DNA from: Hanleya hanleyi | Lineage: Eukaryota; Mollusca; Polyplacophora; Lepidopleurida; Hanleyidae | Assembly (NCBI GenBank): GCA_036873755.1 | Contig: JAVTVY010020237.1 | Location: 1-64,000 of the forward strand | Direction of reading: 5' to 3' | Length of the DNA stretch: 64,000 bases | Part shown: in pieces, positions 31,790 through 43,201 of the stretch | Position numbering within the stretch: the first letter of the stretch is position 1 | How the letters are laid out: every line of letters begins with the position of its first letter | Position numbers and translations under genes: made by a program | The notes under the pieces: generated by a model | What the model saw: the letters and a program-made list of their open reading frames with translations, nothing else | Database searches by the model: none | What the model was told of the DNA's origin: nothing

Positions 31790-31992
31790 CAGCTATAAGT
31801 ATTTGATAATTTTGGAACAACATGATGTCTTGCCGGCATCATTGTAGACTGTTGACTGATTCTCTCCTGCAGGAAACTAGCCTTTGTTTATGTATACTAG
31901 GATTGTTGTATTTTTTTTTAACCGGGTGCTAATGCTGTTATGTGGAATAGGTATCTGGGCTATGGACGCGGAAATTCTTTAATGGGCAACGG
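31790..31992 (+). repeat. Dispersed repeat copy (family of 22345 and 36110)
   Basis: ATGATGTCTTGCCGGCATCATTG, CTCTCCTGCAGGAAACTAGCC and ATGCTGTTATGTGGA match the reverse complement of 36120-36310. Interrupted by the SINE at 32007. Confidence 0.65.
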
Positions 31993-32006
31993 CTGAATAT
32001 TGAATG

Positions 32007-32371
32007 GAGTGAATGAATATGGTTTAACGTCGCTTTCAACATTTTTTCAGCTATATCACGACGGGGAAGGGAAGGGAGCGGAGGGGGAGGGGCAGGGGTA
32101 CCTACTTGTAACAGAGCAGATCTAATGCTGCCATTTTATAGTGCTGTCCCACTGAAATGTCATGCCGTAGGCAGACATGACACCCCACTCAGTCACATTA
32201 TACTGACACCGAGCGAACCAGTCCTTGTTCTATCCTCTTAATGCTGAGCGTAAGCGAGGGAGCAACAAGTTCCATTTTTCAAGTCTTAGGTATGACACGG
32301 CCTGGGATCGAACCCAGTACCTACCGCTTACGAGGCCGACGCTCTAACCATTAGACCACCGCAGTGCGGTC
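32007..32371 (-). mobile_element. tRNA-derived SINE
   Basis: On the minus strand it starts with a tRNA-like head: GTGGTCTAATGGTTAGAGCG (A box) and GGGTTCGATCCCAGG (B box). The body has TATACTGACTG-type and TCGTGATATAGCTGAAAAA segments, and it ends in an (ATTC)n-like tail. It is flanked by the 14-bp duplication CTGAATATTGAATG (31993-32006 and 32372-32385). The body resembles SINEs I associate with molluscs. It sits about 45 bases inside the intron after the TM7 exon, in the gene's orientation. Confidence 0.8.
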
Positions 32372-32414
32372 CTGAATATTGAATGACGGACTAGACGCTT
32401 GTACGTATACTTGC

Positions 32415-32539
32415 CAGATTCCGCTACCTGGTCGATAGAAACACCTTGCTCGTGGGACATGAAACCTAGCACTGAAAATATCACAAACCCACACAAGAAA
32501 CTCGTTCCGCTATTGAAAACGGAAAATATCACATAATGC
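32415..32539 (-). CDS. SLC6-type transporter exon, TM7, with GC donor
   Basis: Acceptor TTCACAG, then [18 protein letters not shown] and [18 protein letters not shown] holds the Asn and Ser positions used for sodium and chloride binding in SLC6. The only junction that keeps the frame with the TM8 exon is TCTG|GCAAGT, a GC-AG intron. 125 bp. Confidence 0.92.
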
Positions 32540-32818
32540 CTGTGAATGAAAAGAACACGTTGAGAGAACCATGTGTTAACTGGTTGCTAGAGTATTATAT
32601 CTTGTTTCTCTGATTTTCAGCTTTTGTGATGAAGAATGCTGATGCCATATTATTACGAGTCAATATTATTGTTAAGGAGTTATTATTAGTATTCAAGTAT
32701 TCCACATATTTTAGTGAGAAATAAAAATTAAATGAAATTCCGAAAGGAATTAATTACAAAAAGATACTTTTTTTTTAAATAGAAAATTTAATTATGCATA
32801 TCCAAAAGTCGTTCTAAC

Positions 32819-32922
32819 CTCAAAATCTTGTGACGGAACAGATTACAGCTTCCAAGATTCGTGTGTATTCCAGCTCCTACCACATAGGAGAAGAAGACTT
32901 GTATACATGCGTCAAGCCACAC
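32819..32922 (-). CDS. SLC6-type transporter exon, TM6
   Basis: Acceptor TTTCAG, then VWLDACIQVFFSYVVGAGIH and NLGSCNLFRHKILR. This is the unwound TM6 substrate-site region. LGSCN replaces the more usual LGSYN, and VVGAG differs from the common GxG setting, so substrate choice may be unusual. The donor is AG|GTTAGA. 104 bp. Confidence 0.9.
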
Positions 32923-33299
32923 CTGAAAGAAAACATCGAATGGCTATTACTGTGATTGATATGTAAAAAATTTATTTAGGACATAGAATATGGAAGAGAT
33001 AGTTTTTGGAAATACCGGGTATAAATCCTTGTTACAAACTGAAATTAATATAACCTACATAGACTAAGCATGTGGAGATAGTTTCACACACATGTATATT
33101 GGGGAGTGAATACACTTGCCCCTCATTATAACATGGTTCATTATAAAGTGGGTTTCAGTATAGCATGGCCACTGTTGTGTTCCCCAATATATATGTGCAA
33201 TATTAATGCTGGTGCGATGAAAACTCCCTATAGTGTGACTCACCTATAGTGCTGTCAATATTTTGTCCCCCAACATCAGCGTTATAATGAGGGACATGT

Positions 33300-33545
33300 G
33301 TAGTGCGGAATTGATGTTGGTTGAAACATTTCCAGGGTTCCACAGATATGTATATTGGTGAATAAATAATGCGGAATTGATGTTGGTTGAAACAGTTCCA
33401 GGGTTTCACAGATATGTATATTGGTGAATAAATAGTGCGGAATTGATGTTGGTTGAAACAGTTCCAGGGTTCCACGGATATGTATATTGGTGAATAAATA
33501 GTGCGGAACTGATGTTAGTTGAATGAGTTGGAGTGTTCCTGGTTC
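33300..33545. repeat. Tandem repeat, about 66-bp unit
   Basis: Near four copies of a unit with TGCGGAATTGATGTTGGTTG, AAACAGTTCCAGGGTTYCAC and GATATGTATATTGGTGAATA. Reading frames through it are repeat products. Confidence 0.75.
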
Positions 33546-33626
33546 TGTGATAACCAAGCAGTATCATATGTCCGTCATACATGATAGGATATATCATCAC
33601 CACAAAGGTCTACTCGACCGTGTTAT

Positions 33627-34318
33627 TTCCGGCGGCGCCGCCGGATATCTGAATTCACTTACCATGGGAGCGGTCATCTTGATATTGGACGAGTAACAGG
33701 TGTTTTCTCGAGTGATCCAACTAGTTTCATGACGTAAAACGACAGGATTGTATCACCCGTTCGTGGTTAACACATTAATATTAATTCTGTTATAATGAAT
33801 TCATCGAATAAATGTCCTTTAGTACTATTTTATTATGGCTGAGAGACCAAATCGATGACCATACATGATCAAGTTATTCACCTGTACGTCTGCAGCAAAA
33901 TGTGTGAGATTGAACTGCGAGTTACTAAAAACTCGAAACAGTAAAACACGCGGATCGGATTGATGTGTAGAGAAAGTCGATCTAGGCTTAATTTACAATG
34001 ACACACATCAATAAAGAACTAGTGGCTTGATGATGGGTCCCATATAATGCCACAGAGCGAACTTTTACATCAGGCTATGTGGAGTGACTTAATACGTTAA
34101 CCCAGAGAACATTACTTTCAAAGTCCTAGTTGGACGTGCGGTTCATGTGCACATTTTACCAGCAAGCACTTAAAAACAAACAAATCGACGATTTTTTTAA
34201 CCATAATGGTGCATCGTGACCTGTATTCACCAGTTGCACATGTAACCGGCTTGTAATACGCAGATTATAAGCTACAAACGTTTCCGCCGGCATTGATGCA
34301 TCTGCATAAGTTTTCTTG
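33627..34318. repeat. Dispersed repeat, copy 2 (same as 16726-17513)
   Basis: Starts with the shorter hairpin TTCCGGCGGCGCCGCCGG and follows copy 1 to GATGCATCTGCATAAG, lacking about 90 internal bases. Confidence 0.75.
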
Positions 34319-34358
34319 TGAATCCAGAAATGCCTTTTTATGTATTGGAGGTAAAAAT

Positions 34359-35642
34359 TAACTAGTTCACCGATTCAGCCTGTCGGGTAATGTTCGTATC
34401 CCCGAATGTATCGGACTATGGGACAGGCTAGCCCTACGATTGGTTGATATTCAGATAAAGTGCTAATGGTTGAATATCGTTGAGTGAGTCCCAAATATTG
34501 TCTGTAAACTTCACGCAAATCCTCCGCGTCATTAACGAGCACTGGCAATATTTACGGCCAATTAAATTCCAGTATTGTCCGCGGAACAAGTAAAATCGGG
34601 CAACCTTGTTCGGCCTTGTTTCAATGAAATTGGTACTGGATAACACCATTTTTTCATACATTTGTCCGGGATTTATTCGTCTAATGTCAGTAAAGTAGAG
34701 ATCTTCTAATGAAATCATGTCATTTAACATTGCGTGGGATAGGGAAAATAATTACTTCCTTCTAACCTACACCTATATTCGTGTTTCGCCATCATTTCCC
34801 GGCGATACATGTTCAGCTGCAGGTTTCCTGCGGTCCATTCAGCGTAGACGCAAGTTGTGTTATTAAAAAACATTTTCTGACGACCTGGGGCTCTTTTGGC
34901 GGGTCCCGGCTGTCGAGTTGGAAACGTGCGTTATAAAGTACGCCTTTTATACATCTGCCCAAGCTCTTTGAACTGCTTTATGCATTTAACTATGAATTCT
35001 CTTAAAATATCCCGAAACAATCTCCTATCTATTTGATCTTCATGACTGGGGAATTATGCGATAATTCGCCTTTCTCCCTAAAGAAATTTTTTTTTACAAT
35101 TTGGGAGAATGTACAGTCCGGTTCCGATTTGGCAGTGGAATTACAACCAATTAAACGGTCACTGAGCAATTTCCCATGAATTTCACCATAAAATTGACCA
35201 CTCTTATTATCCTTACCCTCTCAGCACGGAATAATACCACCAGATGCTTGAATTATCTCCCTTTATGTCACAGCATTCAGCATGTCACGCTGTTCCAAAT
35301 TATCATCTATTACTATGTGACCGAATGTGACGGCTTTAGTTAGAAACTACAAAGTTGAGGTATTCATATAGAGCCGGGCCTATGCTCAATTGGATTCAGT
35401 TTGTCGATGGAGGGAGGGGATAGTGATTCATTTTTCAGAGATGGGCTGTAATATTGTTACCAGAACTGAATCACATGATAAGGTTATTGATCTGGCGAAT
35501 ATATTTGGATTTCCCTTTCTTACTCATTCCTGTGGGTAAAAAGGAACTAATTCACCGATTCAGCCTGTCGGGCAATGTTCGTACCCCGAATGTATCGGAC
35601 TATGGGACAGGCTAGCTCTACGATTGGTTGATATTCAGATAA
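34359..35642. repeat. Pair of about 95-bp direct repeats in intron
   Basis: TTCACCGATTCAGCCTGTCG through CTACGATTGGTTGATATTCA occurs at 34365-34456 and again at 35551-35640, same strand. The 1.1 kb between shows no gene. It could be the ends of a small decayed element. Confidence 0.5.
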
Positions 35643-36109
35643 CACGTGCAAAAAAATAAAATAAATAAATACTACAAAACGAAGACGAAAGATCCGCCGG
35701 ACATCCACTTTCACACTAACTTTGCTCATTTCACTTGTACTATAACAACCGACATGAAGTACAGTTTCTATAAATCTTAGAATCTCCTTAAACTTATAAA
35801 GATAATATCTTGGTGTTTTCCAGTGTCCCTTTTTCGATCTTTTTCGCTCAAATTCGAAATTCTACAAGCAAAATTACAAATCAATCATTTGTTCTTAGTA
35901 ACAATGGATAAAAAGATCCTGTTGCCATTAGCTTACAATTATCGGACCATGGTGAGGGCCAAGATCCTTCAGGATCTCTTGTCTAGTCTGAATAACTGAT
36001 CTTTTATATGCATGTGTATATTTTAATTAGGTGGGTCTCTCATAACTTTATGTAGAGTTGCCCCTGCACATATCATGGGGTGAGACCTTAATAAAACATT
36101 GAATTGAAT

Positions 36110-36317
36110 TTCAATATTCAGCTGTCATCCATTAAAGAATTACCTCTTCCATAATTCAAAAACCTAGTTCATATAACAGCATTAGCATCAAATTCAAAGA
36201 ATTGCTAATCATAGTCTACATAAACATGGGCTTGTTTCCTGCAAGAGAGAAGAGGTCAATAGTTTTCAATGATGCTGGCAAGACATCAAGATGTCCTATC
36301 AAATCCATATCGCTGAT
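36110..36317 (-). repeat. Dispersed repeat copy, target of P4
   Basis: Inverse match to 31790-31992. P4's tip begins at 36318. Confidence 0.6.
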
Positions 36318-38034
36318 AGTAGTATATAAAGGCTAAATTCATTAGGATTTTTGAGGCTGAGAATGAGGCTGAGGCTGATTCGGCAATCTCCGGCAATGTC
36401 CGGTCATCTCCGGCAATGCCCGAAATCTTCGGTCATGACGGCCCAGCAAAAGTTATCTTCCCCTACATAAGACCCCAGTGACATCCAATGTTAATCTCCG
36501 GGGAATGCATGTTTGGGTGGTGATTTTTTTTCTTTCTTGTGGATTTTACTATGGGGTGTGGCACCTTGTTTTTTCTGTCCCGAAATGTAGAACACGATGG
36601 GAGGGGTCTGGAGGCCATGGGTTGAATTTCGCTGAAAATTCAAGCAGGTTTGCGGTGGACATGTTAGGTACATTCCGGCGCAGTGGACAATGACCTGGCA
36701 CCTTGGGCAATCCACTCATGGACATTTGCGGTAACGGGTGTGGCACCTTGTTTATTTTTCGGTCTCGAGCTGTAGAACACGATGGCAGGTTCTCGAGGCC
36801 ATGGGTTGAATTTCGCTGAAAAGTTCAGGCAGATCTGGGGTGGACATGTTAGGTTCATTCCGTCGTAGTGGAAAATGACCTGGCACCTTGGGCAACCCAC
36901 TCATGGATATTTGTGGTTTGGGGTGTGGCACCTTGTTTTCTGTCTGGAGCTATAGAACACCATGGTAGGGGTCGCGAAGCCATTGAGTTGAATTTCGCTG
37001 AAAAGTGATCGTGTGCATGCGTAGTGAATAGGCAGGCCTGAGATGGACGTTTTCGGGTTGCGGTGGACCAATATTGGTACGATTTGATCGCGTGAGGTGT
37101 CATATAGTGAAGCATTCGTGGCGAACTGGATGGGTGTGGAGTGAAAGTAAGGCTATGGCGGGCAAGCGCAGGCAGGGATTTGTGAGAAAAGGGCACTGGA
37201 ATGGATGTTTTGGGGTCGAGCTGGGTCAATAGTGGTCTTAATAGGCCGTGTGGGGTATCAGGTTGAAGCTCTCGTGAGGTAGCTTCCAACTGGACTGGTG
37301 TGGAGTAAAAATAGCGCAATGTGCACACAGGAAATTGTGGGAAAAGGGCATTGGAATAGACGTTTTGGGGGTCGAGGTAGGTCCATAATGGGCGTACTGG
37401 GTCGGAGAGCGCATCCATGTGAAGAGCTCCTCCACGCCGATCAAGTCATGGGTGGGTGCATGTAAAACGTTAACCGGAAAAGACCCGGAAAACGGACTTT
37501 ACATCTGGTGAGTCATAAAAATGGGAATGTTATTGAGATAGTGTAGTCTCTCAATTTCGGGGAAGTAAAAATCAAGGGAAGTAATCCTGTTGCCCCTTAG
37601 TCGTAGAGAAAACAGAAACCCGGTATATCTGCCCTGTGGCCTTTGTGGAGAGTTTTACAGTAACACCTGAACGCCCTGTCTGAACGCCTTAACGCCCTAT
37701 CGTAACGCCTTAGCGCCTTATCGTAACGCCTTAACGCTGTATTGTAACGCCTTGACGCCTTATCATACGCCTTACCAGTGTTTTATCTTTTGCGCGAGGT
37801 TGTACAATGCTATTATATAATACTAACGCATCGAGAAGGTGTATGTGTCAGTCCATTCACACCAGGGAATAAAACTTGGAGATCCCTGATGATGTCATCG
37901 CTCTACACCGGGACACTGTACGGGGTGTTTAGCTGGGGAAACCCTTGTTTTGTAGGTCATCGCTGTAAATGTGAGGGTAAATTGGGAGTTTCGGAGGTGC
38001 AAGAGGGCTTATCGGGGAGATGAGGGTCTTGTTT
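36318..38034 (+). repeat. P4 left terminal inverted repeat (continues at 54038-54080)
   Basis: Includes units with CTGAAAAGT, GGTCGAG, GGTATCAGGTTGAAGC and, near 37665-37775, a short AACGCCTTA repeat. Matched by 55370-56600 inverted. An 81-codon frame at 37778-38023 is mirrored in the other arm but is likely just shared repeat sequence. Confidence 0.8.
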
Positions 38035-38040
38035 CATCGG
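38035..38040. repeat. Left target-site duplication of P3 (CATCGG)
   Basis: CATCGG before AGTAGTAGTATAAAC; repeated at 54032-54037. Confidence 0.95.
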
Positions 38041-38515
38041 AGTAGTAGTATAAACACCGATTCTAGATTATTTAAGGGCAGATAACTCTGTTTGAACAAT
38101 TTTTCCGAAGATAGCCGCCAGAGGGCGCCACCAGTCTTGTGACCAAAAACATACCTCCGAATACAGGAGAGTTCCAATTTTTTGCAGGTCAAAAATAGTT
38201 CTTTGACCTTTGTATTCATCCGTGGTGATGCGGTCTGCCTCCGCGGACAGAAAGTAGTCCCACGGAATGTACACCCTAACTGGGGGTTTTCCCCCGGCCC
38301 GGCACGCAGCGTGGATTATCGCCGGAAGTGCACGGGTTATCGCCTGATACGCCTATGACGTCACATCCGTGTCAAAAAGTCACTACTGGCTCACAATCTG
38401 GAGTTATCTCCCCCCTAGAACACCAGGGGGCAACGAGGGGGCCTTAAAGGCGGTCATGAAGTTCAATACCATCAAATTAGCTCTTACTAACTACGGTATA
38501 CAAAATAACCCAAAC
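38041..38515 (+). repeat. P3 left terminal inverted repeat
   Basis: 475 bp, from AGTAGTAGTATAAACACCG to AAAATAACCCAAAC; inverse of 53558-54031. It contains GTGGTGATGCGGTC, ACAGAAAGTAGTCCC and CTCCCCCCTAGAACACCAGG. The tip has three AGT units. Confidence 0.93.
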
Positions 38516-38529
38516 TCACAATGTTGTAT

Positions 38530-38850
38530 GGAAGAAACACACATTTTATAACAGAAAACACAACATATATACAGCAGTTAATTCAGCCCAACAAGGCCGG
38601 TGCAATAGCCGCAGTACTCATAGAACATATATACAACAGTTAGTTCCTCTTATCATGCCTTATCAAAGGCGGTTGGTACCCATAAAATTTAATTGAATTA
38701 TTGAACCTATATACAACAGTTAATTCGTTAGTCCGGTGCAATATCATCAGTACTCATAGAACATATAACTGTCTTATCAAAGGCGTTTGGTATCCATAAA
38801 AATTGAATTATAGAACAGTTCGTTAGTCCAGTGGAATATTCGCAGTGTTC
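38530..38850. repeat. Degenerate 3' repeats behind polB
   Basis: Three imperfect copies of about 110 bp with TATATACARCAGTTARTTC, CAGTACTCATAGAACATAT and CTTATCAAAGGCGKTTGGT. No coding signal; 3' untranslated or spacer DNA. Confidence 0.6.
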
Positions 38851-38862
38851 GTATTTATCACT

Positions 38863-41800
38863 CTAAATGTCAAGATAGGTTGTAGTCACACCATCGGGCA
38901 GGACTTTGCGCTTGGGGTAGAAGTATGTGAAGGCGTCCCGTTCCTGGGTATACGAGCGCATCTGGTTGTCGATGATACGGAAACCTTTGTTGGTCCCAAC
39001 GGCGCTGGTTTGGCTCTGGAGGACATTCAGGTACAGGGCCTTGTTGATGTTGGAGTCGCGTCGACTCACCCCCTTACAACTGAATTTGTTGTCATCACCG
39101 TCACAAAAGTAAGTTTCCGAACACAGGGCGATCATGGCATCACCGCTCCACTCTAGTTTAAACAGGCCGGGCGTCCGCTTGTCGTAGGTGTAATGGTCGC
39201 GTCGGGGTAGCCACTGGTCCCGTTTCGCCTCATATTGTGCACGTAATTCTGGTTTGACGAGTGACTCCCAGTCCGGGTTGGAAACGGCCATGTATGCTGA
39301 GTCGGTGTCCATTTCTATCAATTGCCAGTCTGATTGGTGGAAATACACGCATATGAAATCGTATATGAATTCCAGCATTCGCAGTTTGGCCAGCTGGTAT
39401 ACCATACATCCTATTTGGAGCGGCAGGTTATATGCGATGGTCTTTTTGGCTGACGTCACTTCGTAGGTGGTGTCGTCAATCATCTCCATGTGTCGGTATA
39501 GAGGCGAATTCACGCGTTTGCGGCCTTGTTTCGTGGTACAAATGTTCACGTTCACGTGACGGTCCTGGTTCGTTACCGTTTTTCCATATCCGCTGTTCCC
39601 AAGTAATTTCATCGTTTCCCCGATGATGGCTTTACTGGGGTCGGCGTCTCCTTGGCGACGGGCGGTAGTCACGTCGTTCGCGAACTTCTCAAAACAAGTC
39701 TGGGGGGTGAATTCTATGACTTGGTATATTTTCGTAATATCCTGTCCGTGCCTCATATACCGCTGAAGCAGAGGGGTACCGAGCAAGATTTTTTCGCCAA
39801 ACATGCTGCCGATCAACATACGCCGTGGTCGCGTTAGGTAGTCGTGTTCTTCAGCGTATGCGCGCATATGGGCTCCGATATCATCTCGACTCACCTCGGT
39901 GTTTTTGAAGATGGGCGAACATTCGCCAAACGTGTCTTTCAAGTGGTCAGGGACGTGCAGATCACATTCCACGAATCCATAAAGGTCTCCCGTTTAAACA
40001 GTGCGTAGGATGTCGGTCATGGTGATAACAGTCCGATAATCCAGTAGTCGATCGTGAGCGTGTAAGAACGAGTATAACTCAGGTTGACGACGTTGCATGT
40101 GGTGGAATTCACATTCCCATAGCTGTTCATAGGCATAGCCCAGTCCACAAATGTAATCTCGATTCTGCTGTACTTCTTCACGTAAGGCGGCCGGGGTCAG
40201 CCCACGGCGCTCATTATAGCGCCCTCCCGCGAACGAACACTCATGACCGTGCCAATAACAGCCGTGAAATTGAAACACGGTCGGTACTGTATTGATGATA
40301 GCGAATCCGTCCACGGGAAGGCGCCGATCTCCAATTCGCTTTTCCGTGTGGTTGCCTTGGTGACGGATAGTGACGCCTCGTCGCTGACTTTCCCAATCCA
40401 GCCATTGTTCTGCTTGATGTTTCGTAGATCGTTGAGCTCTGAATTCTCGACCCTCAGGGAGCCCCCGCGTATAATGACCGGCCGGCATGGGTTTACTCAA
40501 ACACGTTAGGTAGAGCGCATTGGCGTCGAATCCTATTATTTTCTCACACAATTTTTCTCCTCGGATATGGGTCAGCTGTTTCTCATGGTACCGCCTACGA
40601 TATTTCCCTTCAAACAGTCAAACATGTCGGCGTCTTTCTGATCGACGAGAGCGAAGAAAGTGGGTAAATCCTGGAACAGATACCGCAGGGTCAGACCGGG
40701 AATGCTAACACAGTCTTTGAATACGTCGACACCCATATCTCGGTAGAAGGCGGACATTTTGTCGGTAGCTTCCAGAAAAGGGATGACATATCCAAATTGT
40801 TGTAATAGACGAGAAAATCCCGGAGAGTTTGCATTCCTTCACGGACCCACACCTGTTGCAGTTCGGTATACAGGGTGGGACCCACACCTGTTGCAGTTCG
40901 GTATACAGGGTGGGACCCACACCTGTTGCAGTTCGGTATACAGGGTGGTAGATAATGCTTCTCCTTTGAGATTGTTGTAAAAGGCCTCCTGGGATGGTAA
41001 CTGGGTTTCGTCCAGACGCTCGAGACTCGTCATGTAGTTGTAGGGAAAGCAACTTTTCCTCTCCACGCAGTCGTACGCTTTCACCCACTGTTCATAGCTG
41101 TAATTCGGCGCCAGGTAATTACGTACATCTAAGAATCGGAGTGAAGTTGTGAAGATAGAGCGACGTGGTTGTTTGTCTACTTAATAATGAATTTCACATT
41201 CCCAGCTTTAGCGAGGTACGGGTACAAGAATTCTTTGATTAAGTTCAAATCATATCGGCCCGAGTTAAATCCAAGGACGGGTAATTGGTTCATGTATTCC
41301 AGTAAACGCAGTTTCAGTTTCTGCGCATAGGGTTTCGGTGGTTTGCGTTCCTCACTTTCGTCTTCGTCATCGGTATCGTCATCCCCATCCAATGTTGGAA
41401 TACGCGCATCAAGTGCCGCTAATACATCACAGTACATAGTCGACGCGAGATGTGCCGCACTGACTTGACTGAGGGTTTCAAGGTAGTTCATCATTCGTGT
41501 AATCAGTTCATGGGGGTCCCCGTTAGATACGAAACACACCGGAGCCGTGTCGTAACCGGGTACGTTGGTGTGAATACTCACACTCAAAGGAATGTGATGC
41601 TGGGTCCATTGAGTTTTAGCCGATACCTTTTCCATGGGTTCTAATAGGGCTTCAAAATCATAGCACGCTCTGTACGGGAAATAACGGTGGCCCATGGGCA
41701 CATCGATACCCTCATCTGCCAGGTCTTCAAAGATGGTCGGAGTGTTGTGGAATACGCCGCCGGGGAATTTCCGTTTGGTGGTCTGGTCACAAATTTTCTC

Positions 41801-42764
41801 GTGCCGATGTAAAAGCCCAGAGTGGTCAAACACGCGTTGGCATTTACTACAGATGTATGACTGGGCATACCTGTTGATGTCCGTGATGTACGAGAAATGC
41901 CCGCCAGTGTCCGTTTCGTACAAATTCAATGTCACGGTTGTGTCGTATTTCCCCGGGGAACGATGTACGAGTCGGGCGGTGAGTTGTGGGGCGTCATTGT
42001 CGACATCCACGTGTTGCTCTAATTTGTATACGACGATATTCACGTCAAACAAATTTTCCACAACATCCAGCTGCGATAACGGGACCCCGCGAAAGCCAAT
42101 ACTGGCTGGCCAATTTATCACATATCCTGGGTGGACGTTTGTTGAGATGAATAGCCAGACATCGGAATAAACATTTCCGATCGGTGTAGGGCCCATTCAC
42201 GCCACCTACTAAGGCGTGCATGCCTTCTCTGTGTTTCAACCAGTCCGGGAGATGAATGGGAGCGCCGATAGGGTGATCGATCATTTTAGTGACGTAAAAC
42301 GTGACATTGGTTGTCATCTCCACTTGCCATTTTGTGTTTTGTCGTTGTTGTCGTACCCATTCCAAACTATCCAAGCTTTCTAATTTTTCCAGTACCGTGT
42401 CCAGGGACGGTCGATGGATAATGGTGAAAGGCTGGTCAAACACCCGGGTATTATTGCTGGGATAATAATAACGGAGCTGGTCTGTCTCTTTATGGCGAAG
42501 AATGTATCCAAAAGTGAGATTTAACTTGAAGGCTGTATCTTGGTCTTTGAAGATGGCTTCCACGTAGCTACGTAGACGGATGTTTTCTTCCAACCGGAAA
42601 TTATATAAGTCCAATATCGGGCGATGCCGATGAAAACAATGGCGTATGGTATTCCATTGTCGTTGATAGATGGTACGCACAGCTGGTTGTGCCGGTAATA
42701 CTTGTATAGGCGGGTCGTCGGGATCTGTGATAAAATTTCCCTCATCAGCGGCGAATCCTTGCAT
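38863..42764 (-). pseudogene. polB: Protein-primed family B DNA polymerase, multiply broken (P3)
   Basis: Would replicate the element by protein priming. Order on the minus strand: the N-terminal domain (42764-42130; RSYVEAIFKDQ, GYILRHKETDQL, KCLFRCLAIH); a C2H2 finger (CSKCQRVFDHSGLLHRH); ExoI YDFEALL (about 41660); ExoII FNSGRYDLNL (about 41260); YNNLD (about 40800); motif A FDANALYL (about 40520); motif B KLLGNSGYGK (about 39595); motif C DTDSAYM (about 39305). Breaks: a frameshift near 42130; TAG just after KFIIK (near 41175), then a shift near 41130; a 35-bp repeat expansion at 40844-40948; a shift near 40790; loss or shift near 40590; TAA near 39994. The last 370 codons are open. All main motifs remain. 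Confidence 0.9.
40844..40948. repeat. 35-bp triplication inside polB
   Basis: Three perfect units starting GACCCACACCTGTTGCAGTT at 40844, 40879 and 40914. Two extra units add 70 bases, which is not a multiple of three. The frame is in register with the upstream part in one unit and with the downstream part in another. Confidence 0.9.
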
Positions 42765-43004
42765 TCTCGGTACTGTTTGTATTTGGTGATTTGGAACTCG
42801 TATTATTGTGCAACAGGGCTTCGCCTGGACTTTGAGAAAATGAATACAGACATCGGAATTCTGCCCCTTTTATAGCGGCTGGCTCCTGGCACGGTGCCAA
42901 AAATGTGGCATTCGCAACTTCTCGGGGATCTCCGGTTTGAGATGTAGAATCGGTCCCCTTCGTAGATTTCCGCTCGGGAGTTCCGAATGAAAAATGTGGG
43001 TCCC

Positions 43005-43200
43005 AACGGTAGGATTGGAGGGTCCCAAGGGTAGGCTTGAGGGTCCCAAGGGTAGGCTTGGAGGGTCCCAACGGTAGGCTTGGAGGGTCCCAACGGTAAG
43101 CTTGGAGGGTCCCAACGGTAGGCTTGGAGGGTCCCAACGGTAAGCTTAATTGGAGGGTCCCAACGGTAGGCTTGGAGGGTCCCAACGGTAGGCTTGGAGG
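43005..43200. repeat. 22-bp tandem repeat upstream of polB
   Basis: About nine units of GGAGGGTCCCAACGGTAGGC plus TT, some with AAGG for AACGG, one interrupted by AAGCTTAATT. Open frames through it encode only MGPSKPTVGTLQ-type repeats and are not genes. Confidence 0.85.
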
Positions 43201-43201
43201 A

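Noticed and set aside
32290..32371. Possible tRNA gene on the minus strand
   Set aside because: A and B boxes are present, but it is joined to a SINE body with a tail and 14-bp target duplication, so it is a SINE head.
37778..38023. 81-codon frame mirrored at 55466-55711 in the other P4 arm
   Set aside because: Similarity is expected because the two sites are inverted copies of the same terminal repeat. No family is recognisable.
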